A DNA stretch of 64,000 nt from Girardinichthys multiradiatus (Eukaryota > Chordata > Actinopteri > Cyprinodontiformes > Goodeidae), in contig NC_061800.1 in NCBI RefSeq assembly GCF_021462225.1, forward strand, positions 16,476,749 through 16,540,748. Reading direction: 5' to 3'. Shown piece after piece: positions 1-28,800 of the stretch; the first letter of the stretch is position 1; each line of letters starts with the position of its first letter. The notes beneath the pieces were generated by a model. The model worked only from the letters and a program-made list of their open reading frames with translations. It had not been told where the DNA came from and did not search any database. Both the position numbers and the translations under genes were made by a program.

Positions 1-836
1 TTGGGCCACATATCCGGATTAATAAAAATAAAAACAAGACAGCTGTTTTGTAACAGTAAATATACAGACGCACCCCACTACAGCATGAGCTTGTAATCAG
101 AAACAAATGTAGAGAAGTAGGGGCACCAGGTATAGCTTTTGTAGTAACTTGAACGAATCAGATGATTTGTAACTTGATCCCCCTAATTGGTGACCGGCTG
201 GTCAAATACCCCATGCTTTTCCCCGTCAGTGAATGTATATACCTAAGCATTAGCAGGTTGTAGCAAGATCAACAATCCTCAGTGAAGACGTTGTTACTGA
301 GGAAAGAAGACTCAAAGCATTTTCAGAGTGAATTTAGTTTTAAATGAGTTCAGATGAGGAACAGAGATCTAGGTTTTAATCCATAGATTCTGTAGGAACA
401 GCTTTTATTTTAACCTCTGTCTGTCAAAGATCTCGCTTCATCTAGAAAGGTTGATAGAATTTTGGAAATCCCAGAGGTAAAGCAAGGATCTGCATTCTTT
501 AGGAAATGCACACAGACTGCTATTTACAGTTAAAAAAACTACCTGTAGTAATATAAGATACGCAAGATATTTTAACTTATTAATCTTATAAAGATTATAC
601 ATTTCTAAGTTTAACAACTCCTTACATTACAGCGACTGCTCTCAGTGTGCAGTGATAAAAGCTTGGGGGAAACATATTGAATGATGCTTTTGTATCTTTT
701 AGTTCTTAGAGAGACACTCTAATTGACTAAAATTGGTATCAATAGTTTGCAGCTTTCCAACAATCGGTAACCATCAACAAAACTATGATTGGTGCATCTC
801 TAGCATGTTGTCACATAAATGTACACTGAGCCTTAC

Positions 837-16412
<15,576 letters not shown>

Positions 16413-16579
16413 GCTCGCCACAGGGCAGATCTTGGCAATCTTGGCCTCTTAGGGAGCGCTGGCCAGGAGGGAAATTACAGCCACCTCAGCTGTATAGCAG
16501 AGGGAAGAGAGCCCGAACACACGAGAGAGGGTCGCAAGCACCTGGAGATCTGGTTGTCCCGCTGAGACCATTGCATAAC
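16413..16579 (-). other. usp9x: usp9x 5' untranslated part of exon 2, with an upstream ORF
   Basis: Upstream of the start codon the exon runs back to a good acceptor (CACCAG before GTTATG), placing the exon edge at 16579. The leader contains an upstream ATG four bases into the exon that opens a frame of about 32 codons, closing with TAA before the main start. This could dampen translation. No in-frame ATG upstream of MTATTRG is seen in this exon. Confidence 0.75.
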
Positions 16580-17370
16580 CTGGTGAATGGAAGAAGATCA
16601 AAGGTCACATTTGTAGCTGCTTAAGGATCTTTTAATACTTCTGAAAAGAACGGTATTTTTAGACGTTTATATATAATCAACTGCAGTGGGGTGCAACATC
16701 TATATCTCTTACCTAAGGGCGAAGGATAAGTTAAAACAGCACATCATGATTTTTTCACTATAATGATAATTATGATTTTATCACAATAAATTTTTCTGCT
16801 TGAGAACATAGCCCTTAAAGAAAAACATAATCGAGCATTAAGGACAAACAGTATTTCTGAGCAGATTTTTATCTGTTAGGCTTTGTCAAGCACAATTAAA
16901 ATAGAATACATTTGAGATGATGTAAATTTGTCTCAGACAAAAAAATATTCTTGTTGATAAACAGTTTCAGGCACAATGTTATCAAGTTAAACATTTACAC
17001 GCGTCTTTACATAAAAACCCTGGTTAATATTAAGGCTTATGTTTTAATTAAATAGAAAATAGCTGGACAAGTATAAGCTCATGTGAACTCTAACATATTG
17101 CTATAAAGGTTTTTACTTCCTACTACAAAAACATTAGGTTATTTATTTACATGACAAGGTACTCTGAAACACTAAAATGTATGATAAAATATACTCAAAT
17201 ATATCTGACTACAACAGAGAAGGAACTTCATACTGTTTTCAATCTGAAATATGGAAATAATTCAAAACAATCCAACATTCCACCTAATGTAACATCAGGA
17301 TACTGGAGCTACAAAACAAATGGTTACATATCATATCACGTACCATAACCTTAATGAGGAAGTCAGTGTA

Positions 17371-18081
17371 TAGGGATGGGTACTTTTCACATTTTAAGCG
17401 ACACGGTACAAATGCCCGGTACCTGGGAATTGGTATTGTAGTCAACGGTACCAATTTTCAGTACTTTTGTGTACCGGTATGTTTATGTGGTAACAAATTT
17501 ATTTCTCAGTATATAAACTTCAATGAATATATCAAAACAACATCCAGCTGTTTGTATTGTAACATCTCAGTTGCTTTAAACATTTGTTCTTCAATGTTTC
17601 TGGCTGCAGACGACAAGTCGCTAACGAATCCAGGTGTGCTAACGGTGCTGGAGTTGTAGCCGTAGATCTGAGGCTGACGAAAACTCTTCAGCCTTCAGAA
17701 AATTCTGGTGCTTAACCAGGAGCTTCCTCAGATTAGAAGTATTCCCGCCGCTGGCCTTGCACTTCGCGTCACAAATACTGCAGCCAGCGTAACCTGCATC
17801 GCATTTTGAAAAGTAGACCCACACTTTCGAGTGCTTTCCATCAGCCATGTTTTGTTGACGGTACCAGTGGTTACTGACATCATTATGCTCTTGTGCGTGT
17901 AATGCTGTGTTCATGTGTCCGGCATGGAAAAATCGCCCACTACTCCACTCCCTCAGTGTAAACATTATGCATTTAAGGACCAAATCATGGTACCGTTTGA
18001 GTTTATGTGAATAGGTACTCAGTAGTACAGACGGAATTGGGTCAGTACCTATAAAAGTACTGAATTCGGTAACCTTCCCTA
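17371..18081. mobile_element. hAT-type non-autonomous element (711 bp) with imperfect TAGGG termini
   Basis: The segment begins TAGGGATGGGTAC and ends GTAACCTTCCCTA, so the ends are imperfect inverted repeats of about 13 bp. Sub-terminal GGTAC/GTACC motifs are repeated many times, a hAT-like habit. The flanking 8-mers (tcagtgta left, gcgatgtc right) match at only four positions, so the target duplication is decayed or the edges are slightly off. A BED zinc-finger fragment lies inside on the minus strand. It sits in usp9x intron 1. Confidence 0.65.
17639..17848 (-). pseudogene. BED zinc-finger fragment of a hAT transposase
   Basis: From ATG at 17848 the frame reads MADGKHSKVWVYFSKCD, then CSICDAKCKASGGNTSNLRK with a following LLVKHQ. 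This is the BED-type zinc finger (C-x2-C ... H-x4-H spacing) that forms the N-terminal DNA-binding domain of hAT transposases and ZBED proteins. The frame stops at 17639 with no ribonuclease-H-like catalytic domain, so the fragment cannot be a working transposase. The open frame extends upstream to 17983 but that part has no BED similarity. Confidence 0.7.
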
Positions 18082-20227
18082 GCGATGTCAGTAATATAAT
18101 ACTGACGTCATGTCAAAATTTGCTGCAACAGTGTAATATATAACGGCACAAACGCAGGAACACATTCTGAGAAAAGTCTTAACACTTTCCTTTTTTAATC
18201 AGTTTTGGAGGTTTGTAATAGGATCTGTAAAGCCCACACATTACCAGATAAACAGGGTTAAACATTGCTAATACTCAAGGTTTTGAACAGGATTTATTTC
18301 CTTCTATGTAAAAGGACAGAATTAGAAATAATCTGGGAACTGTTATTGTCCAACAGCTGTCATTTACATGTGCTGACTGAAGTGAGGATTGAAATCTTTA
18401 AATATTGTTCAAATGTACCATTAAATGGCCCATTAAAGACCCTGAACCCCAAATGCTTCATATCAAATAGTTTCGCTACTGCGTAAGATGACTGGGCACA
18501 TACAAAACTGTGCTGTTTACAGCAGGTCAATTGTCTGATCAAACAACCACATTATGACATTCAGCCAGGTTATGCTTGGCAATATGTTTCCCTTTCATAC
18601 ATCTAGGCAACTAACTAGTGAGTTAGAGAGTTTAAAAGTAAACTAAACCATGTAAAAATGTAAATAATTTGCATCTCGTGGCCATAAAGTGCTCGCAAAA
18701 TTGCCCTTTGATTTTGTCACTCAAAGTTGTCACGATGCTGTCTTTATTAGGAGAAAGGACTATACAAATCAGCTAAAAATCTCAGTTCATTAGTTTTATA
18801 TTAACAAAGATCCACAAGACAGGATCCAATTATTTCAATTTTAATTTATCATACTGCCCTGGCTCTGGTGATCCTTCTGCCCAGGAGAACCAAGAGTTTA
18901 TCAGATCAACACGCAAATGCAAAAACAAAACAAAATAAAAAAATAAAATAAAGATGCTGACACAATAAATATACGGAAAACACAACCAGAAAAAGGACAA
19001 TGATTAAAAGTATAACTGCTGCAGCTTCTGCCTGTCTTTTATTAAGAAATATATTTTTACTTTTAAAATTGACCTATTGAAAGACTGTGCTCTAGTACTT
19101 AGGAAGTGAAACTAGAGTGTGTTCAACTATACAGGTGTGCTTCAGCCCATTCATTGCTAGTTGTTTGTTCTGTAGAGACAGAAGGCCATCTGTCCACATT
19201 AGAGACCCTGCAGGCAAACTCTGCAGTGGTAGGAGTTTAGGTTATTTGAGTGAAAGTATTTAACTGCTAGCTACCCGTTCAAATGAAGAAGGGTTATTTT
19301 TGTGACACACAATGAAAACACATTTTATGTTTTATGCTTCACTAAAGTGACACAGAAACATGTTAAATTTAACAGCTATGACAGCCATCATATTGGGTGT
19401 CCCATCCGACTTTGTGACCTGATCAGGGTTCAAAGTCTCTCATACGTCATAAAAGTCAACTAGCCTATATTGGATCAGAAACTATATAAAGTGAGAGAGT
19501 AATGCAAAGATTTCAAGAAAAAAAAAAAATTGTTAAAGCACATGCAAGATATGGACATTTCAATAACTATTTATATTAACCACTCATTAGAATACTCATC
19601 CACAAAGAAAAATGGACTGATATGTAATGGTTTAAGTACATGGGAATATATATATTCTTTTACATGTACAAAATGGAGATAAGTGAGGTCAAAATGGCAG
19701 CAAATGGTATGAAATAAGGATAAAAACTGTTTAAGAGGCAAAGTGTCTAGGTGCTAATAAATGTTGTCAAGACAAACCCAACAGTTTGTCATGCTTACTA
19801 CCAGTTAAATACACACATTTTACAATTTAATTTGATCAACCAATTTCTTTCACCCTTGGAAAATGCTCCAATACTGCTCTATGAATGCAGTGGTATATGG
19901 AAAGGTTTGTGTTGTGTTTCTAAAAAAATTATGTCAACATAGAAATTCTTGAGATCAGTGCAGATAACTAGACAGTAGTAGTGCTGCCCAATTTTATAAA
20001 CATACCAAATATATATTTAAGCATTATTGGTTGCATTGTCTTTTATAGATATTTTACTTATTTGTTATAAGGGTTTGAAGTTAATATTACAGTTCAGAAA
20101 TACCTGTCACCTCAGTGCATCTTTTTAGAAAGTGTTAAACAGGGTATAATACATAGTTTATGCAATCCAAACATGCATAAAAACTTATGGAGAATTTAGG
20201 TCATAAACTAAGGCGCAAAGCTGGCTT

Positions 20228-20700
20228 CTAAATGTTAGCTCTTGAGTTATTTACAGGCATGGTTGATGGATAAATCGGTCGGACAAAGTTGTCATATTTC
20301 TCTTTTAGTTTCTTCAAAACTGAACGATCGAAAGGTATAACAGGTACGGAGCAATACTGCGTAATTAGTGCAACCAACAAGCATTAACACCTGATAGTTT
20401 TGGTAGTTAATGCCGGCTCCTGTGGTTAGGTTCGGCTGGAAGGCGATCCGCCCAGACAGCACAGCATTGAGGCGGCGAAGGCCTTGTCGTCCAAAGCCCA
20501 CTGCGCTGTCATATTCAGGCCTCGGCGTCCGTTTTGGGCCTTGAAGAAACATTCGCCCTGCAAATATGTGCTCCAATGGCTGACGATCTTAAATACACGC
20601 CGAGGCTACTTCAAAAATGAAATCCCTGATTACCCACAATTACTTGACACCCGGTTCTTGCCGACTATGTAACAGGATCGCCATTTGCAATGAGCGACGG
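20228..20700 (-). other. CpG-rich island with a 94-codon ORF inside usp9x intron 1; possible alternative first exon or small gene
   Basis: About 20440-20700 is much richer in CpG than its surroundings. The minus strand carries an open frame from ATG at 20576 to a stop at 20292. A second ATG (GRMFLQGPKRTP) lies nine codons in. The segment ends in a canonical donor, CTATCAG|GTGTTA, at 20391/20390. About 71 bases on there is a pyrimidine-rich acceptor, CGTTCAG, at 20320. Splicing there would hit TGA at once, while an AG eight bases further on (exon starting at 20311) stays in frame to a stop at 20228 (KLKEKYDNFVRPIYPS near the end). I do not recognise the protein. Alternatives are an alternative untranslated exon of usp9x or chance. 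Confidence 0.35.
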
Positions 20701-21421
20701 TAACGAGAGCCAATCTAGACTGTTAATGTTAGCCAAATGTTAGCTAGCGAGTAAACATATTTAAATACAAATACCTAGGCAGATTACTGACATGACTATA
20801 TATGCTAGCATTCAAGCAATATAATACCACCGCTCCATTGACTTAACGCGAGTCTGCAAGCATTTCAATATTACGAATAAGTTAGCTAACTATCCTTGCA
20901 AATGATAGTGACAGGGGAGGCGTCTATTTCCTGAAATCCAACTGTGTTCTGATACGTATTCCTAAAGTTAGAGCCAGGATATAACATTCAAAAATATAGC
21001 ATACAAGCGGCTTTAAAGGTAATCAATGTTGATAATAGTATTACATGCAGAAAGCAATTGCGAAGTACCATCTTCAAACGAAACTGGATGGTATGTTCAT
21101 GCCGCTAACTTGTAAACACGGGACGTTTAAAGGAAATGCTTCTTATCAGAGTGTAGACAGTATCGAGGTCCTTTTGCGGATAGCTAACGTTAGCTTTGAC
21201 TCAGTAAATTTAGAGACATATTAAATAAGTCCGTGCGTTAAATTGCATTCACATTGACGTATTCAGAGACTTGGTGGCTAACAGAGAAGGCAACAATAGC
21301 AATTGAGAAATAATATGACCAAATGCAGCAATGTTACCTTGCACACAGCACCAGCTGACGCTAATGTTAGCTGGCTAACAATCAGCAGTCAACAGACCGT
21401 GCTAAGCAGCTAACAACTCAC

Positions 21422-21760
21422 CAGGAATTTGATATGACTTCCCTTCTATTCACGGGATACGTCCAGTCTCCAGCGATTGTGTCGTCGTATATTACATAAA
21501 CGCGGCCTATATCAGTGGCAGTTTCGCAGGGCACTAAGCCTGTTACTAGAAAAATCTAATTCCTACGTTTTTTCCTCCGCTTCTGGGTGTTTTTCCTGCG
21601 TCACCGGCGCGGTAACAGCCCCCTAACTATATCTAGTCCGGTTTCTGGGGCTTGTCACCTCGGTCCCAGCAGTCACTCACAACTTGAATCAGCTCAACAT
21701 GGCGGAAGCGCAGTCCGACACAAACGCTTCTAGGTAAAACAGGCCAGACTGCTGTGTAAA
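21422..21760 (-). promoter_or_regulatory. usp9x: usp9x non-coding exon 1 and CpG-rich promoter
   Basis: On the minus strand a strong donor (CCTG|GTGAGT) marks the end of a first exon at 21422. Just upstream the sequence becomes CpG-rich, unlike the AT-rich flanks. At about 21695-21705 the plus strand reads CAACATGGCGG, a good match to the YY1 site common in housekeeping promoters. No TATA box is clear. The exact transcription start cannot be read; it probably lies between 21500 and 21760. Confidence 0.65.
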
Positions 21761-21899
21761 CTCCGACACTCCGGCGATGTCTGTGAGCTGGTTTGCATCA
21801 AAACCCCGACAAGCTCTGCTTAACACAACACCCGTTGAATGGAAGGGCATAAAACCCCACTCAATTCCGATAAGTGACTCCAGCTCCAGTTATTAAATC

Positions 21900-24800
21900 C
21901 ATTCCCGATTTTCACTGAGAACAGACAGAAACAGATGATCAGCTGTGGTACCTTACTACAACGCCCCCTATGGGTCTTACATGAAAACGTAGGTTTTTGT
22001 TAGCTTCTTTTTAAGGATAGAAAACCATCAAGTAACCCCAAATATGTAGTGCATAATATAGGACAATAAAACAAATAAACAAAAAGATTATATTTACTTT
22101 GATTGCAATTAAATAAGAAACAATTAAATGTATTGAGTAAACGTATTCCTAATAATTTACAGGTGTCAATAATTTTGAAATACACAACTGAATATTTAAG
22201 TTCATTACTTAAATCAAAGGCTCACAACATTGAAATTATATAGATGTATTCCATGTTTGTATAGTCTTCTATGGTTCTATTGACGCTTTGCACAATGAAA
22301 TACATTAAACAGTCGCTGTGACATCTTTAATTAGTATTTAATATAAGTATTTTTTCAGACTAGTTATTTTCACCAGTATTGTTAGCTCCATTCAGTCATT
22401 TTTGTGGAGTACGGCTGACAAAAAAACACCTAATTTTTTATGTGCTGCAGCACACAACTGTAAATTGATTCATCAAATGGTGAATTTCTTTTTATGAATA
22501 AAATATTGTTATAAATTACATGTTATTATAGTGTATGTAATAAATCATTTATGTATTTGTTGTTTAATTTAAGTAATAATTATATCACTTCTTGAAATGT
22601 TGCACTTTTGGACCTCTATAACAGCTCTATTATTGTGTGTTAAGCAATATCAAGCTAGAATTTCATTTGAAAAAGGAAAACAAGAAAGATTATGGTTTTA
22701 ATCATTATCAGTCAACAAACATTTGAAGATCACATAGATTTGATCTCATCTCATGGTCCTTTCCCATTTTTCCATAGTGCTTCTTTTAGAGACCCTTTGT
22801 GGCTCCATATTTGTTTTTGGTCATTTATTTTTAAATATAAAACTTCAACATCACATTAAGATCCTACAACTGATTTCACCATTAAAAAAAGGATTTTGGG
22901 GGCACCGGTGGCTTTGAATCAAAAATGTATAAACAGGTTTGGTGCAAAGAGTGAAGGGAAGCCCATGTAACAAATGATTCAGGCTGGGAGATTAACCTGA
23001 AATTGTGTTGAAGACTGACAGCCTCAGTCGATGAAGCCGTTTCACTGTTATTCCAATATCATTGACACGTTAGGATTAATGGGAGTACTGATATTGGTAA
23101 CATCAATGTTAATCAAGCCTTTATAGCAAGGGTTTTCTTTCTTAGAAATACAGGGGACTTTCAACCTCATTACTATGACGTTTAGAATCCACAGTATTTA
23201 TTATCAGTCACTACTACTTCGCGGGCTTACATAAGCTGACCAGAGAATTAGAAAGCATTAAGCGATTTCATTTCAGTTATCAAATATTTGAGTGCTCTAC
23301 AAATGGAAATCCTACAGAAAAGATTGAGTGCATTAAATTAAAAGGATTAATTTATCTATTAACAGTCCAAGCTATACTCACCAACGCTTGTTTAATCACT
23401 TCTTAACACAAAGAATGAATTAGCAAAATTACATACCAGCAACTCAATGCATTTAGCTATGTAGAGGTGGTAAAGATAACTCAGTGAAGAAAGTCTGACT
23501 CTGACGGGATGGTTTGAATAATTTAGAAAGTGCTGATCGACTAGGATTTTCACATACACACAACCAACTTTTGGGTTTAAAGAGAATGGTCTGCAGTAGT
23601 TGTGTGAAACTAAATGTTTTGTTGATGTCAGAGGTCAAAGTGAATGGGTACACTTGTTCCAAATGGTCAAAAAGTCAACAGTAACTCAAATAACCCCTCA
23701 TTACAAGGAAGGTATAACAAATACCATCTCTCAACACCCAACTCGCTGAATGTTAAAGGAAAGGGGCACATGGGGGGGAACTCCTCTCAGCTAAGAACAG
23801 GAAACTGAGTCTACCAGGCTCACCGAAATGAGACAATAACACACTAAAAACGTTGCTCAGCCCAATAAGTCTCAATAAGTGAACATATCATCCTGGTGGT
23901 GGTAAAATGTTGTAGGAGTTTTCTTGGGAAACTGGGTCTCTTTGTACCAGTTGAGCATCATTCAACACCACAGCCTGAGTATTGCTGCTAACCATGTCCA
24001 CCATTTTATTAATTTAGTAAATAGTTCAAATAATTATGTATTTTCCAACTGAACAATGAATAGTGTATTCCTGTCATTCTTTTTTACACAGTACAAAATT
24101 AAAGCTTACTGGTTGATTAAAAGGTTATTAAAAGATTTGAGACTGATAGGAAAAGTATTATAAGTTATACAAGACTGCTAAGAGTTTATACATAAATCAT
24201 GTTAAATAGCCCCTATGCCATGTCAGTTGTTCGTTCACATGTTAACTATTTATGAGTCTTTTCCCACAAACAGGATAGGAATCGTTACATGAATTATATG
24301 GGAGTGCTACTCAAATTAAGACTTTTGGTTTTGAAAAAATCATTGCATATTATTATATACTATCATATTTTTCAACAAAATACAACCAGGCCAAAGTTGT
24401 ATTAAGCCCTTTGTATAATTTAATTAGGGGTCAACCTCTTTTTTAATAATATGAATGTTTAGCAGTGTATTTACTTTTGATTTAGATATTCAATAGTAAA
24501 AGCCATGTTTGATGGTCTGTTCATAAGCAACCACCAATTGATATATTTACAAGCAGTTAGCATGTACATAAATGTTTACACAAATTAGCTTTAATTTATG
24601 ATGCTATCAACTTAATTTTTCAAATAGGAAAGATTTTCTTGGTATGTTCACAGCTGTTGAATTTTTCAATCTGTAACATGTAAATTCAATTTCTCCTGGG
24701 CTCCTGGGCAAGCAGGCTCAAGTTCACTGATACCTTAGGCCGGCCCAGAATATAAAAATAAATCTTCTTCAAGATTGGTGGAATTACGTTTTTTCTTAAG

Positions 24801-25600
24801 ATATTATTTTAAACTCTTAAAGTTATCGTTTAACTTATCAGATTATGACATTTGGGTAGTGTATTATTGAAAAATTTGCTGCATGTATTGATGATGTTTA
24901 TTTTTTGATCAGGAAACGTAATAGCGGTATTAATTTGATTAAGTACAAAGATATAGTTTTCTCTTCCAGTTAGAAGAAATCTGTCAATAATTTCCTTTTT
25001 CAGAAATGGATGCTATCAAAGTAGGAACTAGATATGTATAATTTCCTTTGCCACCTAAAATGAAAAATATTTATTTTAAAACAATGAATGACACCATGTG
25101 ACTTATTTTTGATACTTTATTTTTCCTTTTTGTACTTTTTGTATTGCATTTTATTTATTTCTGTGTATTGTATTAATAAAAATGTCAACACCTTATTTTG
25201 TGAACCACAAATGTTAGATAAAGGAAAAATATCAAACTTATTTAAAAACGTTGTCTTGTTTTATTAGATGTGGGATCAAACTTTTGTTTCTTTCTCCTAA
25301 ATAGTTTACATCAGTCTAAAGCTTCAACACTCCTTTCTAGTTTTAGGTCAACCTTGTTGCAAACAGAACAGCATTCCTTGAACTCAACATACACTGTCAC
25401 TTGTTTCCAGGGCAACAATTTCAGAAACATCTTAAATGACAAACTAACACAAACTGTCTACAAAAGCTGCAAACTCTCAAACTCTTTACCTGTAAATCTG
25501 AGCTGTACAGATGATGTAAACATTTTGTTCGGTGCCAAAGCCATCTAGTCTGGAAAAACCCCCACATAAACTGCAGAATATTTTTGACTCTCGCTCTTTC
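21900..25600. other. AT-rich intergenic spacer between usp9x and med14
   Basis: About 3.7 kb between the two divergent promoters. It is AT-rich, with no long open frame, no recognisable repeat boundary and no RNA gene that I can see. Short frames, such as one at 25270-25548, have no protein similarity that I recognise. Confidence 0.6.
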
Positions 25601-25899
25601 AAAAGTCCTGTCCGGGTTTTCTGTCTCGCCACTAGTATGCTAATTATCCCCGGCAGCAAAGATGGCGGCCAAGCAGCATTGAACTCATCTCCGTAATGAC
25701 TTACTAAATTAAGCAGTAGCCGAGTTTTTGTTCGTTAAAGAAGTAATAAGTTCTCACCGCGCTGCTTTTCTCATGGAAGAAATGTTGTGAGGAAAGTATC
25801 TTTTGAGGAGGAGCTGGCGACTATTAGCCGATAGTTTCCCGTTGTGTGGCTGTGTGCGCAGCGGAGCAGCTAACTAGCCTGTACCGTCATTTTTTTAAA
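25600..25899 (+). promoter_or_regulatory. med14: med14 promoter and 5' UTR
   Basis: The AT-rich spacer changes to GC-richer sequence near 25.6 kb. A strong YY1-type motif, CAAAGATGGCGGC, lies at about 25657-25669 and could mark the start of transcription. There is no TATA box. An ATG at 25846 (MAVCAAEQLTS) is in frame with the main start at 25900 with no stop between, so an 18-residue N-terminal extension is formally possible; the start MAPVQ at 25900 is preferred because it matches MED14 elsewhere. Confidence 0.6.
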
Positions 25900-28800
25900 A
25901 TGGCTCCGGTGCAGATCGGGTCAGATGGCCAACTCGTCCCTCTCGGGGGTCCCGTTGTCTCGGGTCCACAGCCACCACCTCCCGGGACCCCAGCTACACA
26001 GGGCATGAAACTGAGCATGCTTATTGAATTTCTTCTCCAGAGGACTTACCATGAAATTACCCTGCTGGCGGAGCTGTAAGTACCAGTTAGCTTGGTAGGC
26101 CCCGAGGCGGGCTAATCAGCTAACGTTTGTAAACTTAAGAGAACTTCAGAGCTCAAGATGGTCTTATGTTCATATGAATAAGGAGGAGTTATATTAAAAA
26201 AACGACCCAATTGCATATAAAAGGATTGTTTTTTATGGGCCGTGCAGGTCAATAACTGACCACAACTGTTTTATGATCAGTGATCAGACGTTTATCAACA
26301 AGTAGTGTTGTTAGAGCTATTAGCCAAACCTCTTTTTAAAATCAGTATGAGTCATTCTAAATATAGTTTGTCACCTATTGAAAAATAGGTCATTCAGTTC
26401 TTCTATTTGTTCTGCTGTTTACTCGTAAGTCGTTACTTATAATCGCGATACAACCTACCCTCTCAGTAACAGGCTCCCACTCAAATGCCCCTGGCATCAA
26501 GAAAAGACATCTGATAAGACTATCCGTGTATATATATATATTTTTTGTTTACCTTTTTATTTTCACACTTTCAATCACAATCACCCTTTAAATGTTTTAA
26601 CAAGCATTCTGTTTGGCAGCAGTAAAGTGTTTGAGGTATATGTGAGAGCCACTATTGGGTCACCCGTATCAAGGTATGACGAGGTTTTAAAACTGAATCA
26701 AAGACAAAAACTGAGAAGGCAGGAATAGTAACGTTGTTGTGCACTGCCAGTCAGCTGGCTTAAAGTGCTTTTCCTTCACCTACAAGAAACACAAATTCAA
26801 TCGAACTATGTAGAGTTGCACACAACATGCACAATCAAAAACTAAGGAAGTCCACCGATGGAAATGATTAGGTTTAGAAGGTTTTTATTCTATGTATGTA
26901 CTTATGTCTGTGTATCCATAGCTAAGTAATAATAAATGAGCAGTTAAGAGTGTTATAACTATAACAATCAATATTATATGTAGCAACCTTGTTAACATCT
27001 GTTGCTTTTCTATCGCAAATGAAAGCAAGTAAATTATGGATTTGTTTAGATTTGTTGTGTGTAAATACCATAGTTTCATGAAACCTTGGTATTTTTATTC
27101 CTGGTCATCATAGTATGAGTATCTAGAAAAGCACTCAGAGCAGAGACCTTCACCAAGGCAACAGGGTCATTGACAAATGCCAGGTTTTTTCTATACTGAT
27201 GAGCCATAGCCTGGATGTCTTCTGCTCACTGTGTCAGCTGCTGACAGGCGGATGAACCATGTAGGAATTCCAAGTTGTCGCACCATGTTCTGGGAATGAT
27301 AAAGAATCCTTCCAAAACAAGTCCGGGATCCAAATGGTGCTCTTCATCACCACCAAAATCGAGTCATCTGTTCCTTGCCCTAATACACACCTTGTCTGAA
27401 AGTCTTACCCAAATCCAGTCATAGGTTTTTGAGATATTTTTGCAGACAGACAAACCAATGCCGACAAAGACATAACCTCCTTGGCGGAGGTAACATGAAT
27501 CACCTGCTACTTCCACCCAACATGATGGCCAAGCAGAGAGACGTAAAATTACACCTATCCTACTAGTTAGATCCACCATGCATGCATCTGCATGAAAGCC
27601 TACACCATTAACATCATCTTCATCTTTCCAGTCACTAGCAGAGAGAAGATGTTGGAACAAAAAAGCAATTGTTCAGCAGTCAGACAGAGGGAGGTTGTTT
27701 TGGTAAACTAAAGTACCAAGAGTTCAGAATAAATGCAACGCCACAGTTATGGAATTAACTCATTTCATGGATGTTGATTATTGTCATCATCACCTTTTGG
27801 TGTAGCTTTGCCATCCACAGCAGAGTGTGGCTTGCGGGGGTCATCAGAGTCAAACAGTCAAAAGCATTTAGTGATTATAACACAAAGTTTGTGAAAAAGA
27901 AGGTAGGAAAAACACAGTATCTCTAAACTGTGTATTGCAAAGCAAATCCTGTCTCCAGGTCCTGTTTTCCTGTCCAGAAGTTATTCCCCTGGTGCATTTT
28001 CCACAAATATACAAATAAAAACATAAGAAGCAGTGAACTTTATGACATTTTAGGGTGTAAGATGTGTAATGCTGTGATTTAAATTTGGATTAATATTAAG
28101 TTTGTTTTCCAGGCTCCCCAGGAAGACTGATATGGAGCGGTATGTTTGTTTTAGAATAATAAATACCATCATTAATTGCATCACTTTTTTGTTAAGGTAT
28201 ATTTCTTTTAATTGAACAGTTTATTTTAATTTTTTTTTAAGGAAAATTGAGATTGTCCAGTTTGCAAGTCGCACCAGGCAGCTCTTTGTACGTCTTTTGG
28301 CCCTGGTGAAGTGGGCAAGCAATGCTGGGAAAGTTGAGAAGTGTGCGGTATGTTGTGTTTAATTAAATTTTACTGTTGTACATTATGTGGTGTCTGTCAA
28401 CACAAACGCAGACATTAACCCAACCTTGCCTCTCTCAAATGGTTTGTGTTGTAACAGATGATCTCCAGCTTCCTGGATCAGCAGGCCATCTTGTTTGTGG
28501 ATACCGCTGACAGACTGGCTCTGCTGGCCCGGGATGCTCTCGTACACGCTCGTTTACCCAGCTTTGCCATCCCCTTCGCCATCGATGTCTTGACGACAGG
28601 GTCATACCCACGCTTGCCTACATGCATACGCGTAAGTCTTACATTCTCATTTTTGCCAGTTAAAAGTATGCCAAGTATTCTGACTTGTCACCATATTTGT
28701 TTCTGTCTTTATTAGGATAAAATCATCCCTCCAGACCCCATCACTAAAACAGAGAAGCAGACCACTTTAAACCAGCTTAATCAGATTCTACGACACCGCC

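Noticed and set aside
21700..21737. Plus-strand ATGGCGGAAGCG followed by a GT donor, as if a first exon (MAEAQSDTNASR)
   Set aside because: The ATG is part of a YY1-type promoter motif, the frame stops at once without splicing, and no downstream partner exon before med14 is visible.
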